DNA of 58,788 nucleotides from CAYIYO01 sp964367715 (GTDB taxonomy: Bacteria; Chlamydiota; Chlamydiia; Chlamydiales; Criblamydiaceae): the NCBI GenBank assembly GCA_964367715.1, contig CAYIYO010000004.1, positions 1 to 58,788 on the forward strand, read 5' to 3'. A program made the position numbers and the translations under genes. The notes under the pieces were generated by a model that saw nothing but the letters and a program-made list of their open reading frames with translations, made no database searches and was not told where the DNA came from. Positions 1-7,786 of this stretch are shown one piece after another (position 1 is the first letter of the stretch; every line of letters starts with the position of its first letter).

Positions 1-38
1 TTCAAAAATTGGCTTTTTGAGCTGCTCCTCGGTATAAT
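1..38. repeat. Partial copy of the TATACC/CGGTATA inverted repeat family
   Basis: The first 38 bases read TTCAAAA-TTGG-TTTTTGAGC and then CGGTATA. This resembles the right part of the hairpin at 42377-42424. The left part would lie outside the window, so this is probably a diverged copy cut by the window edge. Confidence 0.45.
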
Positions 39-90
39 GCTGCTAGATAAAAAAACTCCACATTCCACAGACTAGACTTGAGGATTTTTC

Positions 91-294
91 AGGTCGCGGA
101 TGCGACCGAAGGATGTAGCCATAGGCGTGAGCCTGTGGTAAGGTTAAAAATAGATTACAGAGCCGCGAATGCGGCGACAGAAATTTTCTAAACCACCTTA
201 ATTTATCTGTCGCCGCATTCGCGGCTTAATTTGTTGTTTATCTTTACCACAGGCTCACGCCTGTGGCTACACGCTGCGGTCGCATCCGCGACCT
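91..294. repeat. Composite palindromic element, copy 1 (204 bp)
   Basis: The element is one long near-perfect inverted repeat. The outer arms are AGGTCGCGGATGCGACC (91-107) and its complement (278-294). Each arm also carries three short internal palindromes: GTCGC-GAT-type, AGGC-GTGA-GCCT and CCGC-GAAT-GCGG. The whole can therefore fold as one long hairpin or as a row of small ones. A second copy lies at 17539-17743. There is no open reading frame of note. It may be a non-autonomous mobile element (MITE or REP/BIME-like) or a structured RNA. Confidence 0.8.
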
Positions 295-350
295 ATACCC
301 TTCGTGAATGAAATTTTAATTCCTCAAAAATTTCATTCACGAAGGGTATA
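294..350. terminator. Perfect 24-bp inverted repeat downstream of uvrD
   Basis: The arms TATACCCTTCGTGAATG... (294-317) and their exact complement (327-350) flank a 9-nt loop. It lies 20 bp after the uvrD stop codon on the leftward strand and could terminate the putA-uvrD transcript. Its ends resemble the TATACC-TTCGTG hairpins found elsewhere in the window, so it may be a member of that repeat family used as a terminator. Confidence 0.55.
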
Positions 351-370
351 GGTATTTTTATAATAATTAT

Positions 371-2572
371 TTACAGTTTAGTAAGGTTGGCAAACTTGGC
401 AGCGAGGCGTCGAGGCTCGGTTTCTTTAGAAAACATGACCTTATAGGTGAGACCTGCTCCGCCCTGGTACACGTCTTGGATGACACCAATCCCATACTTT
501 TCGTGATAGATAGCGTCGCCAAAGGCGAACTCTTGTTGGACGGCAGGAGCTTTCGCTTCCACTTTTATCGACAAATCTTCGTCGATAAAATCATCGAATT
601 CTTTTTTCATCGGCTTAATCACCGCATGTGACAGGCGTATATTTTCTATGAATTCGCGAGGAATTTCTTTTAAAAAGCGGCTAGGATGTTGAAAGTGTTC
701 TATTCCCCACATCCGTCTCAAACGCACGTTACAAAGATACAACAATTCTTTTGCGCGCGTCATTCCCACATAGCATAACCGACGCTCTTCTTCTAATGCT
801 TCACTACTTTCTAATGAATTAACGTGTGGCAATAATTTTTCTTCCATTCCCACAAGGAAAATGACCTGAAACTCTAACCCTTTTCCGTTATGCAATGTCA
901 TTAGATTAAGACGGTCACTAGCGCCATCAACCTCGTCTAATGTCGATTTGAGGGCCATCTCTTCTAGAAAATTTGCCAGGGTAGCATTTTCTGCCTCTTT
1001 TTCCCATTCTTCGACTTTATACAAAAGTTCTTTAATGTTCGCATTTCGATCTTCGCTTGTTTCCGGATCTTCATCCAACACAGCAAGATATCCGCTGCGA
1101 TCAATCGCTAGCTCCATCAAGCGGTGAAGAGGCAATCCTTCTTCTGCACTCTCGCGCATGGTACGAATGGTTTCGACATAATGCTTAAGGCCATCTTTTT
1201 GCTTACGATTGAGACGAACATCGGCGACTCCCTCTTCCCGCGCCAACCGTTCGCAGAAGTCGATAATTTCCATTCCCGATTCCGCTGAAGCCTGTCGAAT
1301 CTTAGCAATCGTCGTGTCACCAATCCCGCGCTTAGGCAAGTTAATGGTCCGTTCAAAAGAGACGTAATCCGCTCCGGATAGCACCAGACGCAAAAATGCC
1401 ATCATATCCTTGATTTCACGGCGATGGTAAAAGGAAATTCCACCTACAATGACGTAAGAAATACTGCGATTTAATAGCTGATCCTCAAAAGAACGCGACT
1501 GGAAGTTTGTGCGATATAAAATTGCCATTTCACTTAAAGGAACGCCATGATGTTCGTGGTGATAACGAATCTTATCTGCCACAAAACGGGCCTCTTCCCT
1601 ATCGTCATTGCCAGTAAAATGTTTGATTTTTTCGCCCGGTCCTCGATCGCTCCACAGCTTTTTTTCGTAACGGCGGTCGTTGTGTGCAATCACAGCATTC
1701 GCTGCCTCCAAAATGTTGGTGCGGCTGCGATAATTTTGTTCGAGGCGCACGACTTTTGCATCTTGGAAGTCGGTTTCAAAATTCAAAATATTATTAATAT
1801 TTGCTCCTCGCCACGAATAAATCGACTGATCGGGATCGCCCACGGCAAAGATGTTGTGAGTCTTTTGCACGAGGAGGCGAACGATTTCATATTGCGCCGC
1901 ATTGGTATCTTGGTATTCATCGATCAACACATAGCGCCAGAGATTTTGGTAGCGTTCGAGAACTTCAGGATGCTCTCTAAAAAGGCGTACACAGAGAAAA
2001 AGGAGATCGTCAAAGTCGAGTCCGTTGTAGGCATGAAGGGATTCCTGATAGCGACGGTATACTTTTGGAAAAGAATCTCTAAGACGCGAGTTAACTGCAT
2101 CCAAATCAATATTGTCCGGACCTTCCAATCGATTTTTGCAATTGGAGATCAAGCTACGATAGGGTTTGTGATCGGCTTTATCGAGTCCAAAGTCTTTTAA
2201 ACACGCCTTAAGAAGCTTATCCACATCATCTTCATCATAAATCGTAAACGTTGCTTTATAGCCGAGATGGTGGATGGAGTCTCTTAAGATCCGGGCACCG
2301 AGACTATGGAAGGTAGAAATCAACACATTTTGCTGTGCAGTTTCCCTTACACGTTCACGCATTTCCGCGGCGGCCTTGTTCGTAAAGGTCACTCCCAAAA
2401 TGGCATGGGCGGGAATATCTAATTGCAGGAGATGAAGGATACGAAAGGTCACACAACGCGTTTTTCCAGACCCCGCACCAGCAAGCACCAATAACGGACC
2501 ATCAATATGACGTGCTGCCTGCACCTGCTCTGAATTTAATTTATCTTCAATCGACATCGTTACACTGCTCAT
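371..2572 (-). CDS. uvrD: UvrD/PcrA-type superfamily 1 DNA helicase
   Basis: This is a 733-residue ATP-dependent 3'-5' DNA helicase of the UvrD/Rep/PcrA family, used in nucleotide-excision and mismatch repair and in clearing replication forks. All family motifs are readable: Walker A AGAGSGKT (31-38), the Q-motif before it (LNSEQVQAA), motif II LIDEYQDTN, motif III GDPDQSIYSWRGA, motif IV LEQNYRS, motif V TLHNGKGLEF and motif VI CYVGMTRAKELLYL. The C-terminus has the basic DYQGG-like tail (YHEKYGIGVIQDVYQGG). Length is normal for the family. The ATG at 2572 lies 2 bp after the putA stop, so it is probably translationally coupled to putA. An ATG five codons on is possible too. Confidence 0.95.
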   Translation of the reverse strand: MSSVTMSIEDKLNSEQVQAARHIDGPLLVLAGAGSGKTRCVTFRILHLLQLDIPAHAILGVTFTNKAAAEMRERVRETAQQNVLISTFHSLGARILRDSIHHLGYKATFTIYDEDDVDKLLKACLKDFGLDKADHKPYRSLISNCKNRLEGPDNIDLDAVNSRLRDSFPKVYRRYQESLHAYNGLDFDDLLFLCVRLFREHPEVLERYQNLWRYVLIDEYQDTNAAQYEIVRLLVQKTHNIFAVGDPDQSIYSWRGANINNILNFETDFQDAKVVRLEQNYRSRTNILEAANAVIAHNDRRYEKKLWSDRGPGEKIKHFTGNDDREEARFVADKIRYHHEHHGVPLSEMAILYRTNFQSRSFEDQLLNRSISYVIVGGISFYHRREIKDMMAFLRLVLSGADYVSFERTINLPKRGIGDTTIAKIRQASAESGMEIIDFCERLAREEGVADVRLNRKQKDGLKHYVETIRTMRESAEEGLPLHRLMELAIDRSGYLAVLDEDPETSEDRNANIKELLYKVEEWEKEAENATLANFLEEMALKSTLDEVDGASDRLNLMTLHNGKGLEFQVIFLVGMEEKLLPHVNSLESSEALEEERRLCYVGMTRAKELLYLCNVRLRRMWGIEHFQHPSRFLKEIPREFIENIRLSHAVIKPMKKEFDDFIDEDLSIKVEAKAPAVQQEFAFGDAIYHEKYGIGVIQDVYQGGAGLTYKVMFSKETEPRRLAAKFANLTKL

Positions 2573-2574
2573 AT

Positions 2575-5500
2575 TTAATCACAAGAATTCGAACAATAAG
2601 GATCCGGCATGGACAGCGGTTGCCGCTGCTCTCCCTCACGTTCACCGAGGTTGCCGTAACGATGGTAGTCAATACTGACACTCACTTCGCGCAGATAGTT
2701 TAACAGTTCGAGCCTCCCATTTGCAAGCACTGCTCCACAAAGAAGTGAAATTCCTTTTTCCGCTGCTAACAAAAGAAAATTTTTATTTGGATGTGAAAGC
2801 ATACGCACAAATACCCCTTCTTCTAGTCGACTGAAAAGTTCTTCTACACTTTCTTCTTTTACATGAGGGAAATTAATTCCACTCATTCCTTTCTCAATAC
2901 TGATTTCAAGCGGCGTGCGACAAATGCGGCAGGCGGCGATAACGCGCGCGATCGACTTTCTACAATCCTGCTCTGTCACGCGCAAGACAATCGCTTTTCT
3001 TGGAACATATTTTAAAAAATTATCTTGTCCAATCAATAAAGAAGGATCGTGTTTTTTACTAAAATATTCGTCCCAATAAAATTGGTAACTTTCCACCGCA
3101 TCCATCTGATCAGATCCTTCTAACTGCTGGGCATGCATGAGCTGCGTCAAATAATTCGGACCTCCCGCCTTTGCTCCGCGTCCAAAACTACTTGCCTTGC
3201 AGCCTCCAAATGGCTGCCGCTGTACAATTGCTCCGGTGATCGTTCGATTGATGTACAAATTTCCTGCTTCGATTTCCTGTTCCCATCGCACGGCTTCGCG
3301 TGGATCCAATGTCTCTATTCCACTCGTTAACCCATATTTGGTTCCGTTTGCAAGTTGAAGAGCGTGCGTGAGATCGCGTGCGCGCATGAGGCATAGGACC
3401 GGACCAAACAGTTCCGTCGTATGCATAAAACTTCCTTCGACAACTCCCAGGCGTATTCCTGGGGTCCATAAGTTTGAATCAACATCATCCTGCTGCGGCT
3501 GTAACAACCACTCCTCGCCAGAATCTAGCTCTGTCAGTCCACGTATTAACGTGCGTTCAGGGAGGCGGATGAGTGGATTGACCTTTGTGGCAAGGTTCCA
3601 CGAGGAACCGACAGTTAAGCTTGCTGCCGCATCGCGCAGTTGCTTTCGAAAATGAGGATCGTCATACACTTCACTTTCTAAAATGGCAATGCTGCACGCG
3701 CTGCATTTTTGTCCTGCATGGCCGAAGGCGGAGTGGACGATATCTTTGATCGCAAGATCCCTGTCCGCCATTTTTGTGACGATGATGCTATTTTTTCCGC
3801 CTGTCTCTGCATAGAGATGCGCAAATGGATTCATCTTAAGGAACAAACGTGCGGTATCGGTCGCTCCGGTCAAGAGAATGACAGCGATGCGTGGATCCTT
3901 CACCAGACGCGTTCCAACCGGATCATCCTCACAGCAAAAAAATTGTAATATTTTTTTGTCGACACCTGCTTCAAAAAAAATTTCTGCAATAATTTTTCCG
4001 ATTTCTCTCGTCTCTGGAGCTGGCTTAAAAATGACCGCATTTCCTGTCGCTAGCGCAGCGGCAATGCCTCCCGTCGGAATGGAGCAGGGAAAGTTCCAAG
4101 GAGGGGCTACGAGAACGATCCCTTTTGGTCTCCATGCAATGTCGTTAAAGGAGTGGAGTTCGAGGAGAACGCGTCGATAATATTCGAGGAAGTCGATCGC
4201 TTCAGAGATTTCCGCATCGGCTTCTGTAACGATTTTTTTTCCTTCCACCATCATGACACCTATTAGATTGCCTCTTTGCTCTCGCATCTTTTGTGCGACT
4301 TTCGACAAGAGAAATGCCCGCTCTTCGACAGAACTATTTTTCCATTCAGAAAAAGCAGTTGTTGCTGTTTTTAATAGCGGCTCTACATCATCAGCATTTG
4401 TAGAAATAGAAACCGTTTTTCCTTCAAAATTTTTCCATTTTTCAGTGATTTTTTTTGCCCAGAGACGGTTTTTTTCTAGAGAGAAATCCGTGTCGGGTTC
4501 ATTAGAAAAAGGGGCGCAAAAGCAGGGCAAGGAAGGATACTGCTGACGATTTTGGGTTCTTCTTGCTTTATTATCTACATGGTTAATGCTATCGCATGAC
4601 TCCCGAAAGCGCTCTTCTTGATCCTTCCAAGACGGGGACCCCGGTTCTAACTGAAAAGAAGAGCGTAGAAAATTTTCTGGCGCCGTATTTTCGTCGAGGC
4701 GCCGCATCAGATATGCCACTGCACTTACAAAGTCCTCCTTCGTTGCGACAGGACAATAGAGAAGGATATCGCCTGCCAACTGTTGAACCACGCGTCGCAT
4801 CGGATCGGCCATTCCTTCCAACATCTCAAAGCAGCTCTCTTTTTCCAACTGGTATTCCATTCGCAATAGAAGTGCATATGCAATATCAAATACGTTGTGG
4901 CTAGCGATGCCAATCCACGCCGCTTTTACGTGCGATGGATTTAATCCGTAAAGAATCATCTGCTTATAATTGGCATCGACTTCCATTTTGTTGGGATAAG
5001 GTGCTTGCGGCCAGCCGTGCAAGGAGGCTTCTAACGCCTCCATCGCCAAATTTGCGCCTTTGACCAAACGAATCTTTATCGGCGCTCCCCCGTCTGCCAC
5101 GCGCGCCCTCGCCCATGTCGTCAACTGTTGTTGGATGGCATAGGAGTCGGGAAGATAGCTTTGTAACACAATTCCCGCTGAGTAGTGCTTGAATTCCTTT
5201 TCATCAAGAACTTTTTTAAATAAAGCGACCGTTAACTCAACGTCACGGTACTCCTCCATGTCGAGATTCACAAATTTTTCTACTTGCTCTCCATTTTGTC
5301 GCGTAAAACGATGTGCAGACGCCACACGATACAAGATACGTAAACGCTCGGCCAAAATCTCAAGAGTATGATCCCACGACAATAAATTAAGCTGACTGCA
5401 GATGGTCGATATCTTAACAGAAATGTATTCAATATTGTCTTTTGTTAAATCTTCTTCATAGACGCGAAGGCGCTTTAACGCCTCCGCTTCCCCAAGAATT

Positions 5501-6003
5501 GCCTCGCCTAAATGATTTAAATTTAAGCGAACGTCCTCTCCATATCGCCGCTGGAGATGCTTCACTAACTCCTCAGCCTCCCCTGGAATAATCACGCTAT
5601 TTGTTTCTTGCCGCAGCGCCTGTTTCACAAGTGGAACAAGAAAACGGGGAAATTTTTTTCCAAAATATTTGAAGAATGTTAACTTTAATCGCTCCTGCCA
5701 CGAAAAAAAGTCGGGTATTCCATAGGTATCGATCAGGTAGACAAGCTGGTCCGCCACGCGAACCTCTTCTTTGCTGCGAAAGCATTGATCCGTCACAGCA
5801 GTCACAAAAGTTTTTCCGGCCGGATCCTTCATTAAAGAGCCAAGCTGGCGTTGGAGACGCTTTTCTTCGGGACGAATTTCCTGATTCGCTGCATGAACCA
5901 TCAAGGCTGCGAGCTGAATGGCCTTTTCTTTGCGCTCTTCGCTCGTCAATACCTTATTTCTCGTCTGTTCCAACAACTGTCTTGCTTTTTCAATAGGTGA
6001 CAT
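2575..6003 (-). CDS. putA: Bifunctional proline dehydrogenase / P5C dehydrogenase (PutA)
   Basis: This protein oxidises proline to pyrroline-5-carboxylate (FAD) and then to glutamate (NAD), so proline can serve as carbon, nitrogen and electron source. The N-terminal half has the proline dehydrogenase barrel (KISTICSQL, IRLVKGANLAMEA, IGIASHNVFD). The second half is an aldehyde dehydrogenase: PWNFPCSIPTGG, AETGGKN with general-base Glu733, and GQKCSACS with nucleophile Cys767. A further ~150-residue C-terminal extension follows, as in long PutA proteins. There is no N-terminal ribbon-helix-helix repressor domain. I chose ATG 6003 (1142 aa) because AAGGAAGG lies just upstream. The longer form starting at 6069 needs GTG and has no good ribosome binding site. 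uvrD follows 2 bp later. Confidence 0.93.
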   Translation of the reverse strand: MSPIEKARQLLEQTRNKVLTSEERKEKAIQLAALMVHAANQEIRPEEKRLQRQLGSLMKDPAGKTFVTAVTDQCFRSKEEVRVADQLVYLIDTYGIPDFFSWQERLKLTFFKYFGKKFPRFLVPLVKQALRQETNSVIIPGEAEELVKHLQRRYGEDVRLNLNHLGEAILGEAEALKRLRVYEEDLTKDNIEYISVKISTICSQLNLLSWDHTLEILAERLRILYRVASAHRFTRQNGEQVEKFVNLDMEEYRDVELTVALFKKVLDEKEFKHYSAGIVLQSYLPDSYAIQQQLTTWARARVADGGAPIKIRLVKGANLAMEALEASLHGWPQAPYPNKMEVDANYKQMILYGLNPSHVKAAWIGIASHNVFDIAYALLLRMEYQLEKESCFEMLEGMADPMRRVVQQLAGDILLYCPVATKEDFVSAVAYLMRRLDENTAPENFLRSSFQLEPGSPSWKDQEERFRESCDSINHVDNKARRTQNRQQYPSLPCFCAPFSNEPDTDFSLEKNRLWAKKITEKWKNFEGKTVSISTNADDVEPLLKTATTAFSEWKNSSVEERAFLLSKVAQKMREQRGNLIGVMMVEGKKIVTEADAEISEAIDFLEYYRRVLLELHSFNDIAWRPKGIVLVAPPWNFPCSIPTGGIAAALATGNAVIFKPAPETREIGKIIAEIFFEAGVDKKILQFFCCEDDPVGTRLVKDPRIAVILLTGATDTARLFLKMNPFAHLYAETGGKNSIIVTKMADRDLAIKDIVHSAFGHAGQKCSACSIAILESEVYDDPHFRKQLRDAAASLTVGSSWNLATKVNPLIRLPERTLIRGLTELDSGEEWLLQPQQDDVDSNLWTPGIRLGVVEGSFMHTTELFGPVLCLMRARDLTHALQLANGTKYGLTSGIETLDPREAVRWEQEIEAGNLYINRTITGAIVQRQPFGGCKASSFGRGAKAGGPNYLTQLMHAQQLEGSDQMDAVESYQFYWDEYFSKKHDPSLLIGQDNFLKYVPRKAIVLRVTEQDCRKSIARVIAACRICRTPLEISIEKGMSGINFPHVKEESVEELFSRLEEGVFVRMLSHPNKNFLLLAAEKGISLLCGAVLANGRLELLNYLREVSVSIDYHRYGNLGEREGEQRQPLSMPDPYCSNSCD

Positions 6004-6083
6004 CGCCTTCCTTTGGTTCTCTAGAGTCTTTATAGCAAAAGAAGCATCTTTACAAAAAGGGGTTTTCACGTTAATTTAAAAGG

Positions 6084-7346
6084 ATGATTTTACCTCGTCT
6101 TTCCTTACTTTTTCTCTGTTCGATTTTTTTCTTCTCACACGCGCATGCTGCTCTTTCTCCAAAAGTCAATGTGGGAATCGACCTTCTTTTTCTGGAAGAA
6201 AATATCGAAAAATTGAAAGGAAAGCGGATTGGTATTATCACCAACCAGACATCAGTCAGCAGCAAAGTCCAACCTTCTGTTGACATCCTCCGTTCCCACG
6301 CAACGAAAGGCCAATACACCATTGCTGCGCTCTTCTCTCCGGAACATGGACTGACAGGCACGGCCTACGCGTCAGAAAGTGTCGATGATAGCAAAACACT
6401 CGATGGCATCCCGATCTTTAGCCTCCATGGAAAGACGCGCCGTCCCACTAGTGATATGCTAAAAAATATCGACCTGATCGTTTACGATATTCAAGACCTC
6501 GGTACGCGCTCCTACACCTATTGCACCACTCTCTTCTACGTCATGGAAGAAGCAGCAAAACATAACATCGAAGTCCTCGTATTGGATCGTCCCAACCCCA
6601 TCAACGGATTGACCATCGACGGTCCTATGTTAGACGAATCGCTACGCTCTATGGTGGGGTACATCAATGTTCCTTATTGTCATGGAATGACCATTGCCGA
6701 ACTCGCTCGCTTCTTCAACAGTGAATATAAAATTGGATGCAACTTGTCCTTCATTCCAATGAAGGGGTGGAACCGCAAAATGTCGTTTGCTGACACGGGC
6801 CTTCCTTGGGTTCCTACAAGTCCGCACATTCCGGAATCCTCCACACCGCTCTACTATCCTACGACGGGAATCCTTGGGGAGCTCTCTTTCGTTAGCATCG
6901 GTATCGGCTATACACTTCCGTTTAAAGTTGTTGGCGCGCCGTGGATCGATGCCTCGCTCTTTGCAAAACACCTGAATGCACAAAAATTTCCCGGCGTCCA
7001 TTTCGAACCGTTTCACTACCGTCCTTTTTACGGAAAATTCATGCAGGAAGACTGCCACGGCATTTTGATCATGGTGACGAATCCTCTGACTTTCAAACCG
7101 GTCTCCACCCAGTACCTGATCATCGGTATCCTAAAAAGTCTCTATCCAGAAAAATTCAAAGAGGCATTCGATGTCTCAGGCTCGCAAAAAGAGATGTTTC
7201 ATAAAGTCAATGGTACAAAAGAAATTTATCACCTCCTGCGCTCGACCCCTTTCGTCGTCTGGGCCCTCCGCGCCTTTCACGAAAAAGAGCGTGAAGCATT
7301 TCGTCAACAGAGAAAAAAATATTTAATTGACACCTACCTCCAGTAA
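6084..7346 (+). CDS. namZ: NamZ-like exo-beta-N-acetylmuramidase (DUF1343), secreted
   Basis: The 420-residue protein matches the DUF1343/YbbC family, whose studied members remove terminal MurNAc from peptidoglycan fragments. Family signatures are GIITNQTS, LFSPEHGLTG, LDGIPIFSLHG, IVYDIQDLGTRSYTY, LDRPNPI-G and PYCHGMTI-ELA. Residues 1-23 form a signal peptide ending HAHA, so it should act in the periplasm. Chlamydiae make little peptidoglycan, so it could recycle cell-division peptidoglycan or trim fragments. It diverges from putA with an 80-bp gap. The start has only AAAAGG directly before the ATG, an unusually tight ribosome binding site. The CIRCE element of groES starts 2 bp after its stop codon. 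Confidence 0.88.
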   Translation: MILPRLSLLFLCSIFFFSHAHAALSPKVNVGIDLLFLEENIEKLKGKRIGIITNQTSVSSKVQPSVDILRSHATKGQYTIAALFSPEHGLTGTAYASESVDDSKTLDGIPIFSLHGKTRRPTSDMLKNIDLIVYDIQDLGTRSYTYCTTLFYVMEEAAKHNIEVLVLDRPNPINGLTIDGPMLDESLRSMVGYINVPYCHGMTIAELARFFNSEYKIGCNLSFIPMKGWNRKMSFADTGLPWVPTSPHIPESSTPLYYPTTGILGELSFVSIGIGYTLPFKVVGAPWIDASLFAKHLNAQKFPGVHFEPFHYRPFYGKFMQEDCHGILIMVTNPLTFKPVSTQYLIIGILKSLYPEKFKEAFDVSGSQKEMFHKVNGTKEIYHLLRSTPFVVWALRAFHEKEREAFRQQRKKYLIDTYLQ

Positions 7347-7347
7347 A

Positions 7348-7374
7348 CTAGCACTCTCCCGTCTCTTCTGCTAA
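7348..7374 (+). promoter_or_regulatory. Degenerate CIRCE operator (HrcA site) for groESL
   Basis: The sequence CTAGCACTC, nine bases, then TTCTGCTAA matches the CIRCE consensus TTAGCACTC-N9-GAGTGCTAA at 8 of 9 and 6 of 9 positions with the exact 9-nt spacing. It lies 17 bp upstream of the -35 box of groES. CIRCE is the operator of the heat-shock repressor HrcA. The degenerate right arm suggests weaker binding than consensus. Confidence 0.72.
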
Positions 7375-7391
7375 AAAATAGATGCTTTTGC

Positions 7392-7420
7392 TTGACAACA
7401 ATCTTTTTCCTTCGTACGAT
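7392..7420 (+). promoter_or_regulatory. Promoter of groESL, sigma70/sigma66 type
   Basis: A perfect -35 TTGACA (7392-7397) is followed by a 17-bp spacer and a -10 TACGAT (7415-7420, 4 of 6). Transcription would start near 7428, about 30 bases before the groES start codon. Confidence 0.75.
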
Positions 7421-7456
7421 AGCGAATAAACTTAACACACCCAAGGAGTAATGACG

Positions 7457-7762
7457 ATGAACCACATAAAACCTCTAGGAAATCGCGTACTAATTAAACG
7501 TTCTAAAGCCGTTCAAACAAAAGGGGGAATCCTCCTACCCGAAAGCGCAAAAGAAAAACCACGCGAAGGCAGCGTCATCGCCGTCGGTCCAGGAAAACGC
7601 AATGAAAACGGAACTGTCGAAACACTCAACGTAAAAATCGGCGACCTCGTTCTTTTCAGCTCCTACGCAGGAACAGAAGTAAAAGACTCGTCCACTTCCG
7701 AAGATGAAGAGTTCCTCATCATGTCAGAAGAAGATATCCTCGGCATCCTAACAGAAAAATAA
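7457..7762 (+). CDS. groES: Co-chaperonin GroES
   Basis: GroES caps the GroEL chamber. The protein has the expected ~100 residues and family motifs: KPLGNRVLIKR at the start, a mobile loop KAVQTKGGILLPESAKEKP, the roof loop region GPGKRNENG, and VLFSSYAGTEVK. The ATG at 7457 has GGAG eight bases upstream. The in-frame ATG at 7451 is only two bases from it and is less likely. groEL follows 24 bp later. It is controlled by the CIRCE and promoter just upstream. Confidence 0.97.
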   Translation: MNHIKPLGNRVLIKRSKAVQTKGGILLPESAKEKPREGSVIAVGPGKRNENGTVETLNVKIGDLVLFSSYAGTEVKDSSTSEDEEFLIMSEEDILGILTEK

Positions 7763-7786
7763 TCGTCCAACCTCTAGGAGCAACTC

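Noticed and set aside
91..294. Possible CRISPR array
   Set aside because: Palindromes are nested rather than evenly spaced direct repeats with unique spacers, and no cas gene is near.
1547..2200. 217-codon open frame opposite uvrD
   Set aside because: Lies wholly inside uvrD on the other strand; no recognisable domain and uvrD motifs run through the region.
6004..6069. N-terminal extension of PutA
   Set aside because: It would need a GTG start without a ribosome binding site, while ATG 6003 has AAGGAAGG upstream.
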